A DNA stretch of 64,000 nucleotides from positions 1-64,000 of the forward strand of contig JBBSGB010000018.1 in the NCBI GenBank assembly GCA_038254545.1, written 5' to 3'. This DNA comes from CAHJXF01 sp038254545. GTDB taxonomy: Bacteria; Pseudomonadota; Gammaproteobacteria; Burkholderiales; Burkholderiaceae_D. The notes beneath the pieces were generated by a model. The model ran no database searches and had not been told where the DNA came from. It worked only from the letters and a program-made list of their open reading frames with translations. A program made the position numbers and the translations under genes. Below, piece by piece: positions 7,792-16,880 of this stretch; position 1 is the first letter of the stretch, and each line of letters begins with the position of its first letter.

Positions 7792-9237
7792 ATGACTCGA
7801 GTGATGCAATCGGCGCGCGTTCGCGCCCGTGCCAATGTTCCCGCTCACGCCGGCGCGGCGGACGCTGCCCCTTATCCCGCTCTTTATCCATTACGAAGTG
7901 ACGAGGCCCTGCGCGAGATCGCGCATGACGTCCTCTCCCACGCGAAGAAGCTCGGCGCCACCGATTGCGCAGTCGATGTCGACGAAGGCAACGGCCTCAC
8001 GGTCAACGTCCGCAAAGGCCGCATCGAGACCATCGAACAGAACCGCGACAAGGGCGTAGGCGTGACGGTGTTTCTCGGCGGCGCGAAGGACGTGCGGCGG
8101 GGTAACGCGAGCACCTCCGACCTCTCGCCTTCGGCCTTGCGCGACGCGGTCGAAGCCGCGTATCACATAGCCCGCTTCACCGCGGTCGATGAAGCCGCGA
8201 CCTTGCCCGACGATGCCTGGTACGCACGCGAGGAGCGCGACTTCGATCTCTATCACCCCTGGAACATCGAGGCCGATGTCGCGGCCGAGATCGCGCGTCG
8301 CGCCGAGGCCGCCGCACTCGAAATCAGCCCGCTGATCCGCAACTCCGATGGCGGCAACGTATCGCTGCAACACGGTCGCTTCGTCTCGGCGAACTCGCGC
8401 GGCTTCATCGGCGGCCATGCGCACTCGTATCACAGCGTTGCGGTTGCACCGATCGCAAGCCGCGGACGCGATGGCATGCAGCGCGACGAGTGGTACGTCT
8501 CGCGCCGCGACCCGGCCGATCTGCCGTCGCCCGAATCGGTCGGACGTTACGCGGCCGAGCGTGCGCTGTCGCGTCTGGGCGCACGCAAGATCCCCACGTG
8601 CACGGTGCCGGTGCTGTTCGAAGCACCGCTCGCCGCGGGCCTCCTCGGCTCCTATGTGCAGGCCGCGAGCGGCCGCTCGCTGTATCGCGCGTCGTCATTT
8701 TTGATCGGCAAGCTCGGCACACGCGTCTTCGCCGATCACATCGACATCGTCGACGACCCGTTCGTGATGAAGGGCATGGGCAGCGGATCGTTCGACGACG
8801 ACGGCGTCGCGACGCAGAAGCGCACCGTGGTCGAGGCCGGCGTGTTGACCGGCTGGTTCCTCGGCACCTATTCGGCACGCAAGCTCGGCATGCAACCGAC
8901 CGGCAATGGCGGTGGTTCGCACAACCTGTCGATACGCAGCACCAAGACCCGCCGCGGCGACGACTTCGAAGCGATGCTCAAGAAACTCGGCACCGGTCTG
9001 CTCGTGACCGACCTGATGGGACAGGGCGTCAACGGCATCACCGGCGACTACTCGCGCGGCGCGAGCGGTTACTGGGTCGACAACGGTCGCATCGCGTATC
9101 CGGTCGAGGAGGTCACGATCGCCGGCAATCTGCTCGACATGTTCGGCCGCATCGTCGCGGTGGGCACTGACGTGTTGAACGGCAGCAAGCGCACCGGCTC
9201 GATCCTGATCGAAGCGATGACGGTCGCGGGGAACTAG
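7792..9237 (+). CDS. pmbA: Metalloprotease subunit PmbA/TldE
   Basis: A 481-aa TldD/PmbA-family protein. With TldD it degrades unstructured peptides and matures modified peptides such as microcin B17, and it is linked to CcdA turnover. Typical segments are VNVRKGRIETIEQNRDKGVG (about 65-84), the C-terminal GNGGGSHNLSI, and GDYSRGASGYWVDNGRIAYP followed by VEEVTIAGNL. PmbA/TldE itself lacks the metal site carried by TldD. The start is uncertain: ATG 7792 or 7804 gives a protein slightly longer than the 450-aa E. coli enzyme, while ATG 7690 overlaps the likely promoter. TldD is not in the window. Confidence 0.92.
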   Translation: MTRVMQSARVRARANVPAHAGAADAAPYPALYPLRSDEALREIAHDVLSHAKKLGATDCAVDVDEGNGLTVNVRKGRIETIEQNRDKGVGVTVFLGGAKDVRRGNASTSDLSPSALRDAVEAAYHIARFTAVDEAATLPDDAWYAREERDFDLYHPWNIEADVAAEIARRAEAAALEISPLIRNSDGGNVSLQHGRFVSANSRGFIGGHAHSYHSVAVAPIASRGRDGMQRDEWYVSRRDPADLPSPESVGRYAAERALSRLGARKIPTCTVPVLFEAPLAAGLLGSYVQAASGRSLYRASSFLIGKLGTRVFADHIDIVDDPFVMKGMGSGSFDDDGVATQKRTVVEAGVLTGWFLGTYSARKLGMQPTGNGGGSHNLSIRSTKTRRGDDFEAMLKKLGTGLLVTDLMGQGVNGITGDYSRGASGYWVDNGRIAYPVEEVTIAGNLLDMFGRIVAVGTDVLNGSKRTGSILIEAMTVAGN

Positions 9238-9292
9238 ACGCTCTCGACACCGCGAAGGGAAAACCCCCATACCTGTGCAGCGACCGCGTTCC

Positions 9293-9298
9293 TACAAT
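9293..9298 (+). promoter_or_regulatory. Candidate -10 element for the TRAP binding-protein gene
   Basis: TACAAT matches the -10 consensus at five of six positions and lies 58 bases before the dctP-like ATG. The -35 region is weak. Confidence 0.35.
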
Positions 9299-9356
9299 CG
9301 CAACTCACAGATCGGAGCCTGATTCGATATCGGGCGATCACTGCCTAGGAGACAAC

Positions 9357-10454
9357 ATGCAACGTCGGTCATTCCTGAAAAAAGCCAGCGCAGGTGCGGC
9401 GGTAGGCGCGTTTGCCGCGCCGGCTCTTGCACAAGGCGCTCCCGAGGTGAAGTGGCGCCTGGCCTCGAGCTTTCCGAAATCACTGGACACGATCTTCGGT
9501 GGCGCCGAAGTCATCGCCAAGCGTTGTGCCGCGGCGACCAACGGAAAATTCCAGATCCAGACTTTCGCCGGCGGCGAAATCGTGCCGCCCTTCGGCGTCG
9601 TCGATGCCGTGCAGAACGGCACCGTCGAAGTGGCCCATACCGCGCCATATTATTTTTTCGGGAAGGATCCGACCTTCGCGTTCGCCTGCGCGATCCCGTT
9701 CGGCATGAACGCCCGCCAACAGAACGCCTGGATGTACCACGGCGGCGGCCTGGCGTTGATGCGCGAGTTCTTCAAGGACTACAACATGATCAGCTTCCCC
9801 GCCGGCAATACGGGCGCGCAGATGGGAGGCTGGTTCCGCAAGGAGATCAAGACGGTCGATGATCTCAAGGGATTGAAGATGCGAGTGGGCGGCACCGGCG
9901 GGCTGCCGCTGGCCAAGCTCGGCGTCGTGCCCCAACAGATTCCGGGTGGCGACATCTATCCCTCGCTCGAGAAAGGCACGATCGACGCCGCGGAGTGGGT
10001 GGGCCCTTACGACGACGAGAAGCTCGGGTTCTACAAGGTCGCCAAGTACTACTATTATCCGGGCTGGTGGGAAGGCGGGCCCGAGCTTGATTGCTTCGTC
10101 AACCTCAAGGCCTGGGAAGCGCTGCCCAAGGACTATCAGGCGATCTTCGAAGCGGCCTGCTACGAGGCGAACATCGACATGCTCGCCAAATATGACGCCC
10201 TCAATCCTGCTGCGTTGAAGCGATTGATCGGCAACGGCGTCAAGCTGCTGCCGTTCTCCAACGAGATCATGGCCGCCTGCTACAAGGCGACCACCGAAAC
10301 CTACGACGAGATCGCCACGAAGAATGCGAAATTCAAGAAGATCTACGAGCCGTGGAAAAAGTTTCGCGAGGACCAGGTCTCGTGGTTCGCCGTCGCGGAA
10401 AATCGTTTCGACAACTTCATGATCGCAGCGGAGCGCTTGTCCCGCCGCAAGTAG
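9357..10454 (+). CDS. TRAP transporter substrate-binding protein (DctP family)
   Basis: Periplasmic solute receptor (365 aa) of a tripartite ATP-independent transporter. The N-terminus carries a twin-arginine signal (RRSFLKK at 3-9, then an alanine-rich stretch ending in ALAQG about residue 26), so the protein is probably folded in the cytoplasm and exported by Tat. DctP-family features include VKWRLASSFPKSLDTIFGGAE (broken here for length: VKWRLASSFPK, residues 30-40), PFGMNARQQNAW, and the carboxylate-contacting region LKGLKMRVGGTGG with the conserved Arg. AGGAGA precedes the ATG. The transporter's membrane subunits are encoded convergently just downstream. Substrate is probably an organic acid. 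Confidence 0.94.
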   Translation: MQRRSFLKKASAGAAVGAFAAPALAQGAPEVKWRLASSFPKSLDTIFGGAEVIAKRCAAATNGKFQIQTFAGGEIVPPFGVVDAVQNGTVEVAHTAPYYFFGKDPTFAFACAIPFGMNARQQNAWMYHGGGLALMREFFKDYNMISFPAGNTGAQMGGWFRKEIKTVDDLKGLKMRVGGTGGLPLAKLGVVPQQIPGGDIYPSLEKGTIDAAEWVGPYDDEKLGFYKVAKYYYYPGWWEGGPELDCFVNLKAWEALPKDYQAIFEAACYEANIDMLAKYDALNPAALKRLIGNGVKLLPFSNEIMAACYKATTETYDEIATKNAKFKKIYEPWKKFREDQVSWFAVAENRFDNFMIAAERLSRRK

Positions 10455-10489
10455 ACGAACGCCGGGGCTATGCCCGGTCCGCATCACGA

Positions 10490-10523
10490 CGCGTCCGCTC
10501 TCACGACCGGGCGCGTTTTTTTT
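10490..10523 (+). terminator. Rho-independent terminator after TRAP binding-protein gene
   Basis: CGCGTCCG (10490-10497) pairs with CGGGCGCG (10508-10515) with one G-U pair, and eight T residues follow (10516-10523). It ends the dctP-like transcript before the convergent dctM. Confidence 0.8.
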
Positions 10524-10583
10524 CGGAAGCCTCGCGCGATATCGATACGCGACGATGCTTCGCCGCGCAGATTCGCGCACGCG

Positions 10584-12320
10584 CTATTTCTTCGCGTCCG
10601 GGGGCTTGGCCGCGCCGCCCAGTTCCTTCTGCAGCGCCTTTTCGGCCTCGTCCTGTTCGGCGTTGTTCGCGTTGCTCCCGGACGGCTGACTCTCCGTGGA
10701 CAACTGATCGACCGGAACCACGATCTGGATCTTGTTCGCGTCGAACACCTTTTCCTTGGCCTTGTACACCATCACCATCTGCGGAAATGCAATCACCAGC
10801 GCGACCATCACGACCTGGATCATCACGAAAGGCACGGCCCCCCAGTAGATCTGTCCGGTCGTCACGCGCGCGGTCATCCTGCCGGTGACCCGATCGCGAA
10901 AGTCCTTTGCCGGCGCGACGCTGCGCAGGTAGAACAGCGCAAAGCCGAACGGCGGATGCATGAACGAGGTCTGCATGTTGACGCCCAGCAGCACGCCGAA
11001 CCAGATCAGGTCGATCCCGAGCTTGTCCGCGACCGGGCCGACGAGCGGAATGATGATGAACGACAGCTCGAAGAAGTCGAGGAAGAACGCCAGGAAAAAG
11101 ATCAGCAGGTTGACGACGATCAGAAAGCCGAGCGCACCGCCGGGCAGATGCAGCAGCAGTTGCTCGACCCAGACGTGGCCATTTACGCCGTAGAACGTCA
11201 GGCTGAACACGCGTGCACCGATCAAGATGAACACGACGAAGGTCGACAGCTTGGCGGTGGTGTCCATCGCTTGGCGCAGAAGTTTCCAAGACAACCGCCG
11301 GCGCACCAAGGCCATGATGAGCGCGCCTGTTGCGCCCATCGCCCCGCCCTCAGTCGGCGTCGCCACCCCGAGAAAGATCGTGCCCAGCACCAGGAAGATC
11401 AGGCCGAGCGGCGGGATCAGCACGAACACGACGCGCTCGGCCAGGCGCGAGATCAGGCCCAGCTTGAACACACGATTGAGTACCGCGGCAATGAACGCCA
11501 CCGCAGTACCGAAGCTGGTCGCGACCACCAGCATCTCGTCGGTGGGATCGTCCGGTCCGTATTTCCAGTGTGCGAACGCGACCGCCGATAGCGCGGCGAC
11601 GATCGCGAGCACCAGCAGCGAGCGCGTGCCGCCCGCGCCGTTCGGCTCGCGCAGCGTGCGCGCCTCCAGCGGCAGCGCAGGAGCCCATGAAGGCTTAACC
11701 GTAGCGACGCCCAGCGCATACACGGCGTAGAGGCAAGCGAGCGTGATGCCGGGGATGAACGCGCCGGCGTACATGTCGCCGACCGAACGGCCGAGCTGGT
11801 CGGCCATGATGATCAGTACCAGCGACGGCGGAATGATCTGCGCCAGCGTGCCCGATGCGGCGATCACGCCGGTGGCAAAGCGCCGGTCATATCCGTAGCG
11901 CAGCATGATCGGCAGCGAGATCAGGCCCATCGAGATCACCGACGCGGCGACGACACCGGTAGTTGCGGCAAGCAGCGCGCCCACGAAGATGACCGCGTAG
12001 GCGAGCCCACCGCGCACCGGTCCGAACACCTGGCCGATGGTCTCGAGCAGGTCCTCGGCCATGCCGCTTCGTTCGAGTATCAATCCCATGAAGGTGAAGA
12101 ACGGCACCGCCAGCAAGGTATCGTTCGACATCACGCCCCACACGCGCTCGGGCAACGCCTGCACCAGCGAGGGCGTGAGCAGGCCGAGCTGGATGCCGAC
12201 CAGCGCATAGAAGATGCCGACGGCCGCGAGCGAAAACGCGACCGGATAGCCGAGCAGCAGCACCACGACGAGCGATACGAACATCAGTGGCGCGATGTTC
12301 GCGATCAGGAAGGCGGTCAT
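10584..12320 (-). CDS. TRAP transporter large permease (DctM family, long form)
   Basis: Large membrane subunit (578 aa) that forms the sodium-driven transport pathway. The sequence is hydrophobic throughout and has typical DctM stretches: SNDTLLAVPFFTFMGLILERSG near residue 65-85 (split by family as PFFTFMGLILERSG), ASGTLAQIIPPSLVLIIMADQ near 155, and the C-terminal GVNMQTSFMHPPFGFALFYLRS. Most DctM proteins are about 425-430 aa. The extra length lies mostly in a central insertion (about residues 210-290) and a polar C-terminal tail. This long form recurs in proteobacteria. The start overlaps the dctQ stop by four bases (12317-12320). Confidence 0.94.
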   Translation of the reverse strand: MTAFLIANIAPLMFVSLVVVLLLGYPVAFSLAAVGIFYALVGIQLGLLTPSLVQALPERVWGVMSNDTLLAVPFFTFMGLILERSGMAEDLLETIGQVFGPVRGGLAYAVIFVGALLAATTGVVAASVISMGLISLPIMLRYGYDRRFATGVIAASGTLAQIIPPSLVLIIMADQLGRSVGDMYAGAFIPGITLACLYAVYALGVATVKPSWAPALPLEARTLREPNGAGGTRSLLVLAIVAALSAVAFAHWKYGPDDPTDEMLVVATSFGTAVAFIAAVLNRVFKLGLISRLAERVVFVLIPPLGLIFLVLGTIFLGVATPTEGGAMGATGALIMALVRRRLSWKLLRQAMDTTAKLSTFVVFILIGARVFSLTFYGVNGHVWVEQLLLHLPGGALGFLIVVNLLIFFLAFFLDFFELSFIIIPLVGPVADKLGIDLIWFGVLLGVNMQTSFMHPPFGFALFYLRSVAPAKDFRDRVTGRMTARVTTGQIYWGAVPFVMIQVVMVALVIAFPQMVMVYKAKEKVFDANKIQIVVPVDQLSTESQPSGSNANNAEQDEAEKALQKELGGAAKPPDAKK

Positions 12321-12946
12321 GGCTCGCGCTTCGCCGCCTGAAGGATGTCGGCGGCCACGGCCTGTTCACCGCGTGCCCGCAGGATCTCCTCGGCGAGCTC
12401 CTCCTCCGCCGTCCTGACCACGATCTTCTCGCTGGGGTCGGGGATGAGGCCCATCAGAAATGCGATGCGCTTGATGATCTCGGAGACGCCCTGGATCGCC
12501 AGCAGCGCGAAGCCTACGGGCATCAACAGCCGCGCGGGCCAAACGGTCAGGCCGCCGGCATTGGTGGATACCTCGTTGCGCACATAGGTATCGACGAATA
12601 CGGGCCACGCGAGCCAACCGATGAGGATCGCCATCGGCAGCAGGAAAAACGCGCCGCCGAAAATATCGATCCACGCTTGCGTGCGTTTCGACAAGCGCCC
12701 GGCGATCACGTCGATGCGCACGTGCTCGTTGCGCAGCAAGGTATAGCCGGCACCCAGCAGGAACACGGCCGAAAAGAGATACCACTGGATCTCGAGCAGG
12801 CCATTCGAGCTCCAGTCGAAGGCCTTGCGCACGATCGCGTTGAACGCGCTGATCAGTACCGTGGCCAGCACCAGCCAGTAAACACTCTTGCCGATCCGTT
12901 CGGTGAGCGCGTCGATCAATCGGGATAACGCGAGCAGGAAGGACAT
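12317..12946 (-). CDS. TRAP transporter small permease (DctQ family)
   Basis: Small membrane subunit (209 aa) with four predicted transmembrane segments (about residues 22-42, 55-75, 100-120 and 145-170). It shows the family pattern near LEIQWYLFSAVFLLGAGYTL and NEHVRIDVI. The ATG at 12946 (MSFLLALSRLIDA) is preferred to a longer frame that starts 24 codons upstream with a polar tail. It overlaps dctM by four bases, the usual dctQ-dctM coupling. The C-terminus is long and charged, with EEELAEEIL, and presumably cytoplasmic. It works with the convergently encoded binding protein. Confidence 0.92.
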   Translation of the reverse strand: MSFLLALSRLIDALTERIGKSVYWLVLATVLISAFNAIVRKAFDWSSNGLLEIQWYLFSAVFLLGAGYTLLRNEHVRIDVIAGRLSKRTQAWIDIFGGAFFLLPMAILIGWLAWPVFVDTYVRNEVSTNAGGLTVWPARLLMPVGFALLAIQGVSEIIKRIAFLMGLIPDPSEKIVVRTAEEELAEEILRARGEQAVAADILQAAKREP

Positions 12947-13157
12947 GGGGCTCTCGTACGAAACAGTTGAGGCGTGCCAGCCGCGCTGTGGATACGGGTG
13001 CCGCGAGTATAGGGACAAGCCTGCATTCAGACCTGCGGGGATTACCCTAGGACACGCCTGTGCAGAGTCGATGCGGATCGGCCGAGGCCAGACCCGTTAA
13101 CCCCATCGGCATCCTTACAGCGTTCATAGCATCGTCCCTTTCCACAACCGGAGAACG

Positions 13158-14045
13158 ATGATGCTTCGCAAAGCCGCAATCAGCCTGTGCGCCACGCTGA
13201 CCTTGATGTTCGCGCTGCCCGCACACGCGATCGGCGATCTCGTCGATGTGCAAGTGATCGATCGAACCACCGGCCAGACGCTGACGCCGATCCTGCACAA
13301 GGGGGAGTGGTGGATCGCCGGACGCCCGGGCGCACGCTATGCGGTGATGCTCGCCAATCGCTATGGCTCGAGGACCTTGAACGTGCTGTCGGTCGACGGC
13401 GTGAACGCGGTCTCGGGCGAAACCGCCGCGTGGAACCAGCGCGGCTATGTGCTCGATCCCTTTGGAAGCATGCAGGTCACGGGCTGGCGCAAGAGCATGG
13501 AACAGGTCAATGCGTTCGAATTCACGACGCTGCCCGACTCGTATGCGTCGCGGACCGGCCGGCCGGCCAACGTCGGCGTGATCGGCATCGCGATCTTCAA
13601 CGAGCGGCCGCAGCCGATCGCGCAGGCGCAGGTCGGTCGCGAGTCGTCGGCCGATTCCCGTGCCGATTCACGAGCCAGGACGCAGGGTGAAATGCCTGCT
13701 GCGTCCCCTTCTTCGCGCAGCGAAGCCGAAGCTGAGGCCGATGCACCCGCGAGCCTTCGTGCGAACGACGCGATCAAGTCGGAAGCCGCGCGCAACGGCG
13801 CCATCGTCCCGCAGCAGCGAGAGCGCATCGGCACCGGCTATGGCGCGATCGAGAATTCCGCGATCGTCAACGTGCGCTTCGAGCGCATGCAAAGCACGCC
13901 CAACGAGATCGTGACGATTCACTACGATCGCCGCGAAAACCTGATCGCGATGGGCATCATCCCGTCGCCGCACTTGCCGCCGGTCGCGACCAACCCATTC
14001 CCCAACAGCGGCGGCTTCGTGCCGGAACCACCGCGACGCTGGTAA
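13158..14045 (+). CDS. Conserved exported protein of unknown function (ECF-linked)
   Basis: A 295-aa protein with a clear Sec signal peptide (about residues 1-24, ending LPAHA). The mature N-terminal half, DLVDVQVIDRTTGQTL onward, with WWIAGRPGARYAVML, LSVDGVNAVSGETA and EFTTLPDSYASRTGRP, reads as one compact beta-rich domain. A low-complexity acidic/alanine linker (about 155-205) follows. The C-terminal segment GTGYGAIENSAIVN, then FERMQSTPNEIVTIHYDRR, looks like a second conserved block. I recall similar uncharacterised proteins beside ECF sigma genes in other proteobacteria but cannot name a domain. GGAGA precedes the ATG. It is followed 35 bases later by an ECF sigma factor gene in the same direction, so it may be a target or sensor of that regulon. 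Confidence 0.82.
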   Translation: MMLRKAAISLCATLTLMFALPAHAIGDLVDVQVIDRTTGQTLTPILHKGEWWIAGRPGARYAVMLANRYGSRTLNVLSVDGVNAVSGETAAWNQRGYVLDPFGSMQVTGWRKSMEQVNAFEFTTLPDSYASRTGRPANVGVIGIAIFNERPQPIAQAQVGRESSADSRADSRARTQGEMPAASPSSRSEAEAEADAPASLRANDAIKSEAARNGAIVPQQRERIGTGYGAIENSAIVNVRFERMQSTPNEIVTIHYDRRENLIAMGIIPSPHLPPVATNPFPNSGGFVPEPPRRW

Positions 14046-14080
14046 AGCCATGCCGCGCGACACGGCACAATGAGTGCCGC

Positions 14081-14725
14081 ATGAATGTCGAACCCGAGGA
14101 CGCGGACGAGGGCTTGATGCTTGCCTATGCGGCCGGCGACGCGTCGGCATTCACGCGGCTCTACGACCGGCACGAACGCGCGGTCCATCGATTCTTTCGG
14201 CGCCAATCGATCGGGGCCGAGGAAGCCGACGACCTGCTGCAGAACACCTGGATGGCGGTGGTCCGCAACGCCAGCAGCTACGCGCCCGAGGCGAAGTTCA
14301 CGACCTGGCTCTACACGATTGCGCGCAGCAAGCTGGTCGATCACTGGCGCGCGACCAGGAGACACATGGCGCTAGCACTCGATGCGGCCAACGATCCCGA
14401 CGACGTCGAAGACCACGACGCGTCGAATCTGCTCGAGCGCATCGCCGCCGGCGAGTCCGTGCGGCCCGACGTGCAGGCGATGTCGCGTGAATATGCAAAC
14501 GCGTTCCTCGCTGCGGTCGAGGCACTGCCGATTGCGCAGCGCGAGGCTTTTCTTCTGCATGTGGAAGGCGGCGTGTCGCTCGAAGCGATAGCGGCCATCA
14601 CGTCGGTCGGCATCGAGACCGCGAAGAGCCGTGTGCGTTACGCGATGAAGCGCTTGCGTGCGGCCTGCGCAGTATGGTTGCAGCCACACGTGTCGAATAT
14701 CCAGGCAGCCGGCGATGAAACCTGA
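14081..14725 (+). CDS. ECF-type RNA polymerase sigma factor
   Basis: A 214-aa sigma-70 family factor with the two ECF domains. Region 2 covers about residues 15-90, including LYDRHERAVHRFFRR, EEADDLLQNTWMAVVRN and TWLYTIARSKLVDHWRA. Region 4 covers about 140-200, including LPIAQREAFLLHVEGGVSLEAIA and ETAKSRVRYAMKRLR. The next gene starts inside its last codons (11-base overlap at 14715-14725), the usual arrangement with an anti-sigma factor. The upstream exported protein may belong to the same regulatory unit. The triggering signal is unknown. Confidence 0.94.
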   Translation: MNVEPEDADEGLMLAYAAGDASAFTRLYDRHERAVHRFFRRQSIGAEEADDLLQNTWMAVVRNASSYAPEAKFTTWLYTIARSKLVDHWRATRRHMALALDAANDPDDVEDHDASNLLERIAAGESVRPDVQAMSREYANAFLAAVEALPIAQREAFLLHVEGGVSLEAIAAITSVGIETAKSRVRYAMKRLRAACAVWLQPHVSNIQAAGDET

Positions 14726-15599
14726 AGCTGACGAACGCAGCGAGCGCGAAATGATCGAGCACGTCTATCGCGAAGTTTCGGACGCGCTAGCCGAGCGGCC
14801 CGATCCGCGGGTGCGTGCGGCCGTTCTCGCGGCAGCCGCGCGGGCAGTGGGCGCGAAGCCCCACGACGCCGCGCGTCTTGCGGGTTCGCATCCCTTCGCG
14901 GCGCGACGCTGGCCGCTCTCGGCCGCGGCCCTGCTGGTCGTCTCGATCATGACCGGTCTCGTCGCGACGCACGGATGGTGGGAACGTCCCGACCTGGTCG
15001 ATGCGAACCAGGCGCGGCCAGAGGCGACGCAGGCGCCCGCGCAGGCACCTGCTCAGGCACCGTCACAGGCAGTCGTGCCCTCGACGTCGGACACGCAGGG
15101 CGCAGGCGCGATCGGACCTGCGGATTCCGGAGCGGACAAGGGTCGAAGCGCAAATCGCGAACCGGAGACCAGGTCATCGAGCCTGCGTCGCCGCGCCCCG
15201 AACATCGCGGCGGCCGGTCCCAATGACTCCGTCGCGCGGAATGCGCCGTCGGCAACGGCGCCCGATCTCGCCGGAGAAATTTCATCGGGCCCGACGCGCC
15301 AAAAGGCCGAAGCGCCCGCATCGAACGCGGCGCCCCTGCCTGCCGCGCCTGCAACATCAACCGCCATCACGCCGCGAGCGCTTTCGCGAAGCACAGACGG
15401 GCAAGCGGAGGCACGCGAAAAGCCGGGTGCAAGCTCGCGCGCCGAACTCGAATCGCCCGAGGCATGGTCCGATCACATCGTCAAGCTGCGCGAGGCCGGC
15501 AACGACGAAGAGGCCGATCGCGAAGTCGCGCGGCTCAAGCAGCGTTATCCGAACTTCGCGATTCCGCGCGAAGCGTTGCGTGCGATGGGAACGCGTTGA
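14715..15599 (+). CDS. Anti-sigma-factor-like single-pass membrane protein
   Basis: A 294-aa protein beginning within the sigma gene. The N-terminal 55 residues are charged and cytoplasmic in character. One hydrophobic helix (about 58-78, SAAALLVVSIMTGLVATHG) follows, then a long Ala/Pro/Gln-rich periplasmic linker. A conserved-looking C-terminal helical piece, SPEAWSDHIVKLREAGNDEE and RLKQRYPNFAIP, ends the protein. No zinc-binding HxxxCxxC motif is seen, so it is not a classical ZAS anti-sigma factor. The topology and overlap with the ECF gene support an anti-sigma role, by inference only. It converges on the next gene with 25 bases between. Confidence 0.75.
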   Translation: MKPEADERSEREMIEHVYREVSDALAERPDPRVRAAVLAAAARAVGAKPHDAARLAGSHPFAARRWPLSAAALLVVSIMTGLVATHGWWERPDLVDANQARPEATQAPAQAPAQAPSQAVVPSTSDTQGAGAIGPADSGADKGRSANREPETRSSSLRRRAPNIAAAGPNDSVARNAPSATAPDLAGEISSGPTRQKAEAPASNAAPLPAAPATSTAITPRALSRSTDGQAEAREKPGASSRAELESPEAWSDHIVKLREAGNDEEADREVARLKQRYPNFAIPREALRAMGTR

Positions 15600-15624
15600 C
15601 ACCTGGTGTCGAGGGGTAAGGCAC

Positions 15625-16851
15625 TTATCCCACTCTAGCCGCGAGGAAGGCGCGCATTGCGGGGTCTTCGCAGAGTCCGATCGCGCGGCCATAGGCAGCG
15701 CGCGCGTCTTCGATGCGACCGAGGCGAGTCAGCAGATGCGCGGCCAGCGCCCAATACGGCTGATAGGTCTGCACCGCCTCGGGTGGCATCTGCGTGAGCA
15801 ATGCGTAGCCGTCCCCCGCACCGCGCGCTTCGGCGACAGCGGCGGCGCGGCCGACCAGGCCACCGATGGTGGGAAACAATTGCGCGAGGCCTTCGTAGAG
15901 CCACGCGATCGCAGGCCAATCGACGCGGCCCATCGTCAATCGTTGCGCCTGCAGCGACTGGATCGCGCCTTCGAGTTGAAAGCGGCCGACTCTTCCCGCG
16001 CGCTCTGCCGCGCGCAACAACGCATCGCCCTCGGCGATCATCGGACGCGACCAGAGCCCCACGTCCTGTTCGGAGAGCGGCAGATAGGCTCCGTCGTTCG
16101 CGCGGCGCGCCGCCAAGCGCGCCTGACAATGCAGCATCAATGCGAGCAGGCTCGCAACCTCGGGCTCCGCCGGCATCAATTGCCGCATCAATCGCCCAAG
16201 CGCGATCGCTTCAAGCGCGAGTCCCTTGCGTCGCGCGTCGGCGCCGGCCACGTCATCCCAGCCGCTGCCGTAGGCGGCGTAGATCGCCTCGAGCACCGCA
16301 TCGACCCGCGGTGGCAGATCGCAATCGTCAGGCACTTCGAACCCGATGCCCGCGTCGCGGATCTTGGTCTTCGCACGCGACAGGCGTTGACCCATCGCAG
16401 ACGGCCTGGCGAGAAACGCCGAAGCGATGCGCGCCGCGTCCAGCCCGAGCACGGTCTGCAGCATCAGCGGCGTGCGCGCGGCCGCATCGATCGCAGGATG
16501 CGCGCAGATGAAGAGCAGCTTCAGACGCTCGTCTGGAAAGTCCACGCTGGACTGTGCAAGTTGTTCGGCGTCGGCCACCATCGCCAGCGTCGGCAGGCTC
16601 GCGTCGCGGACGCGCACGTGGCGCGCAGCATCGATCAGCTTGCGGCGCGCGGCGGTCAGAAGCCAGGCCTCGGGCCTGTCTGGAATGCCGGTGCGAGGCC
16701 AGTGTTCGAGCGCCGCATGGAAGGCGTCGGACAACGCGTCCTCGGCGGCTGCGACATCGTGCGAGCGCGCAGAAAGAAAAGCGATCAGGCGGCCGTAGGA
16801 ATTCCGGGCCGCCTGATCGATTGCGCCTTCGATTAGGTCACGCGCATCCAC
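15625..16851 (-). CDS. ECF42-type sigma factor with C-terminal helical extension (DUF6596)
   Basis: A 408-aa sigma factor of the ECF42 group. The N-terminal about 180 residues hold sigma regions 2 and 4 (AEDALSDAFHAALEHWP, RPEAWLLTAARRKLIDAAR, then RPSAMGQRLSRAKTKIRDAGI). The long C-terminal half is the helical, TPR-like extension characteristic of the group, including VLEAIYAAYGSGWDD, EPEVASLLALMLHCQARLAAR and YQPYWALAAHLLTRLG. ECF42 factors have no anti-sigma partner; the extension is required for activity and their typical targets are adjacent DGPF/YCII proteins. Exactly such a gene lies just upstream here but carries an amber codon. Confidence 0.92.
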   Translation of the reverse strand: MDARDLIEGAIDQAARNSYGRLIAFLSARSHDVAAAEDALSDAFHAALEHWPRTGIPDRPEAWLLTAARRKLIDAARHVRVRDASLPTLAMVADAEQLAQSSVDFPDERLKLLFICAHPAIDAAARTPLMLQTVLGLDAARIASAFLARPSAMGQRLSRAKTKIRDAGIGFEVPDDCDLPPRVDAVLEAIYAAYGSGWDDVAGADARRKGLALEAIALGRLMRQLMPAEPEVASLLALMLHCQARLAARRANDGAYLPLSEQDVGLWSRPMIAEGDALLRAAERAGRVGRFQLEGAIQSLQAQRLTMGRVDWPAIAWLYEGLAQLFPTIGGLVGRAAAVAEARGAGDGYALLTQMPPEAVQTYQPYWALAAHLLTRLGRIEDARAAYGRAIGLCEDPAMRAFLAARVG

Positions 16852-16880
16852 GCCGGTTGACGCGCAACGTGCACGACCAC

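Noticed and set aside
15600..15624. Terminator between the convergent anti-sigma-like and ECF42 genes
   Set aside because: Only 25 bases with no stem of useful length and no T tract.
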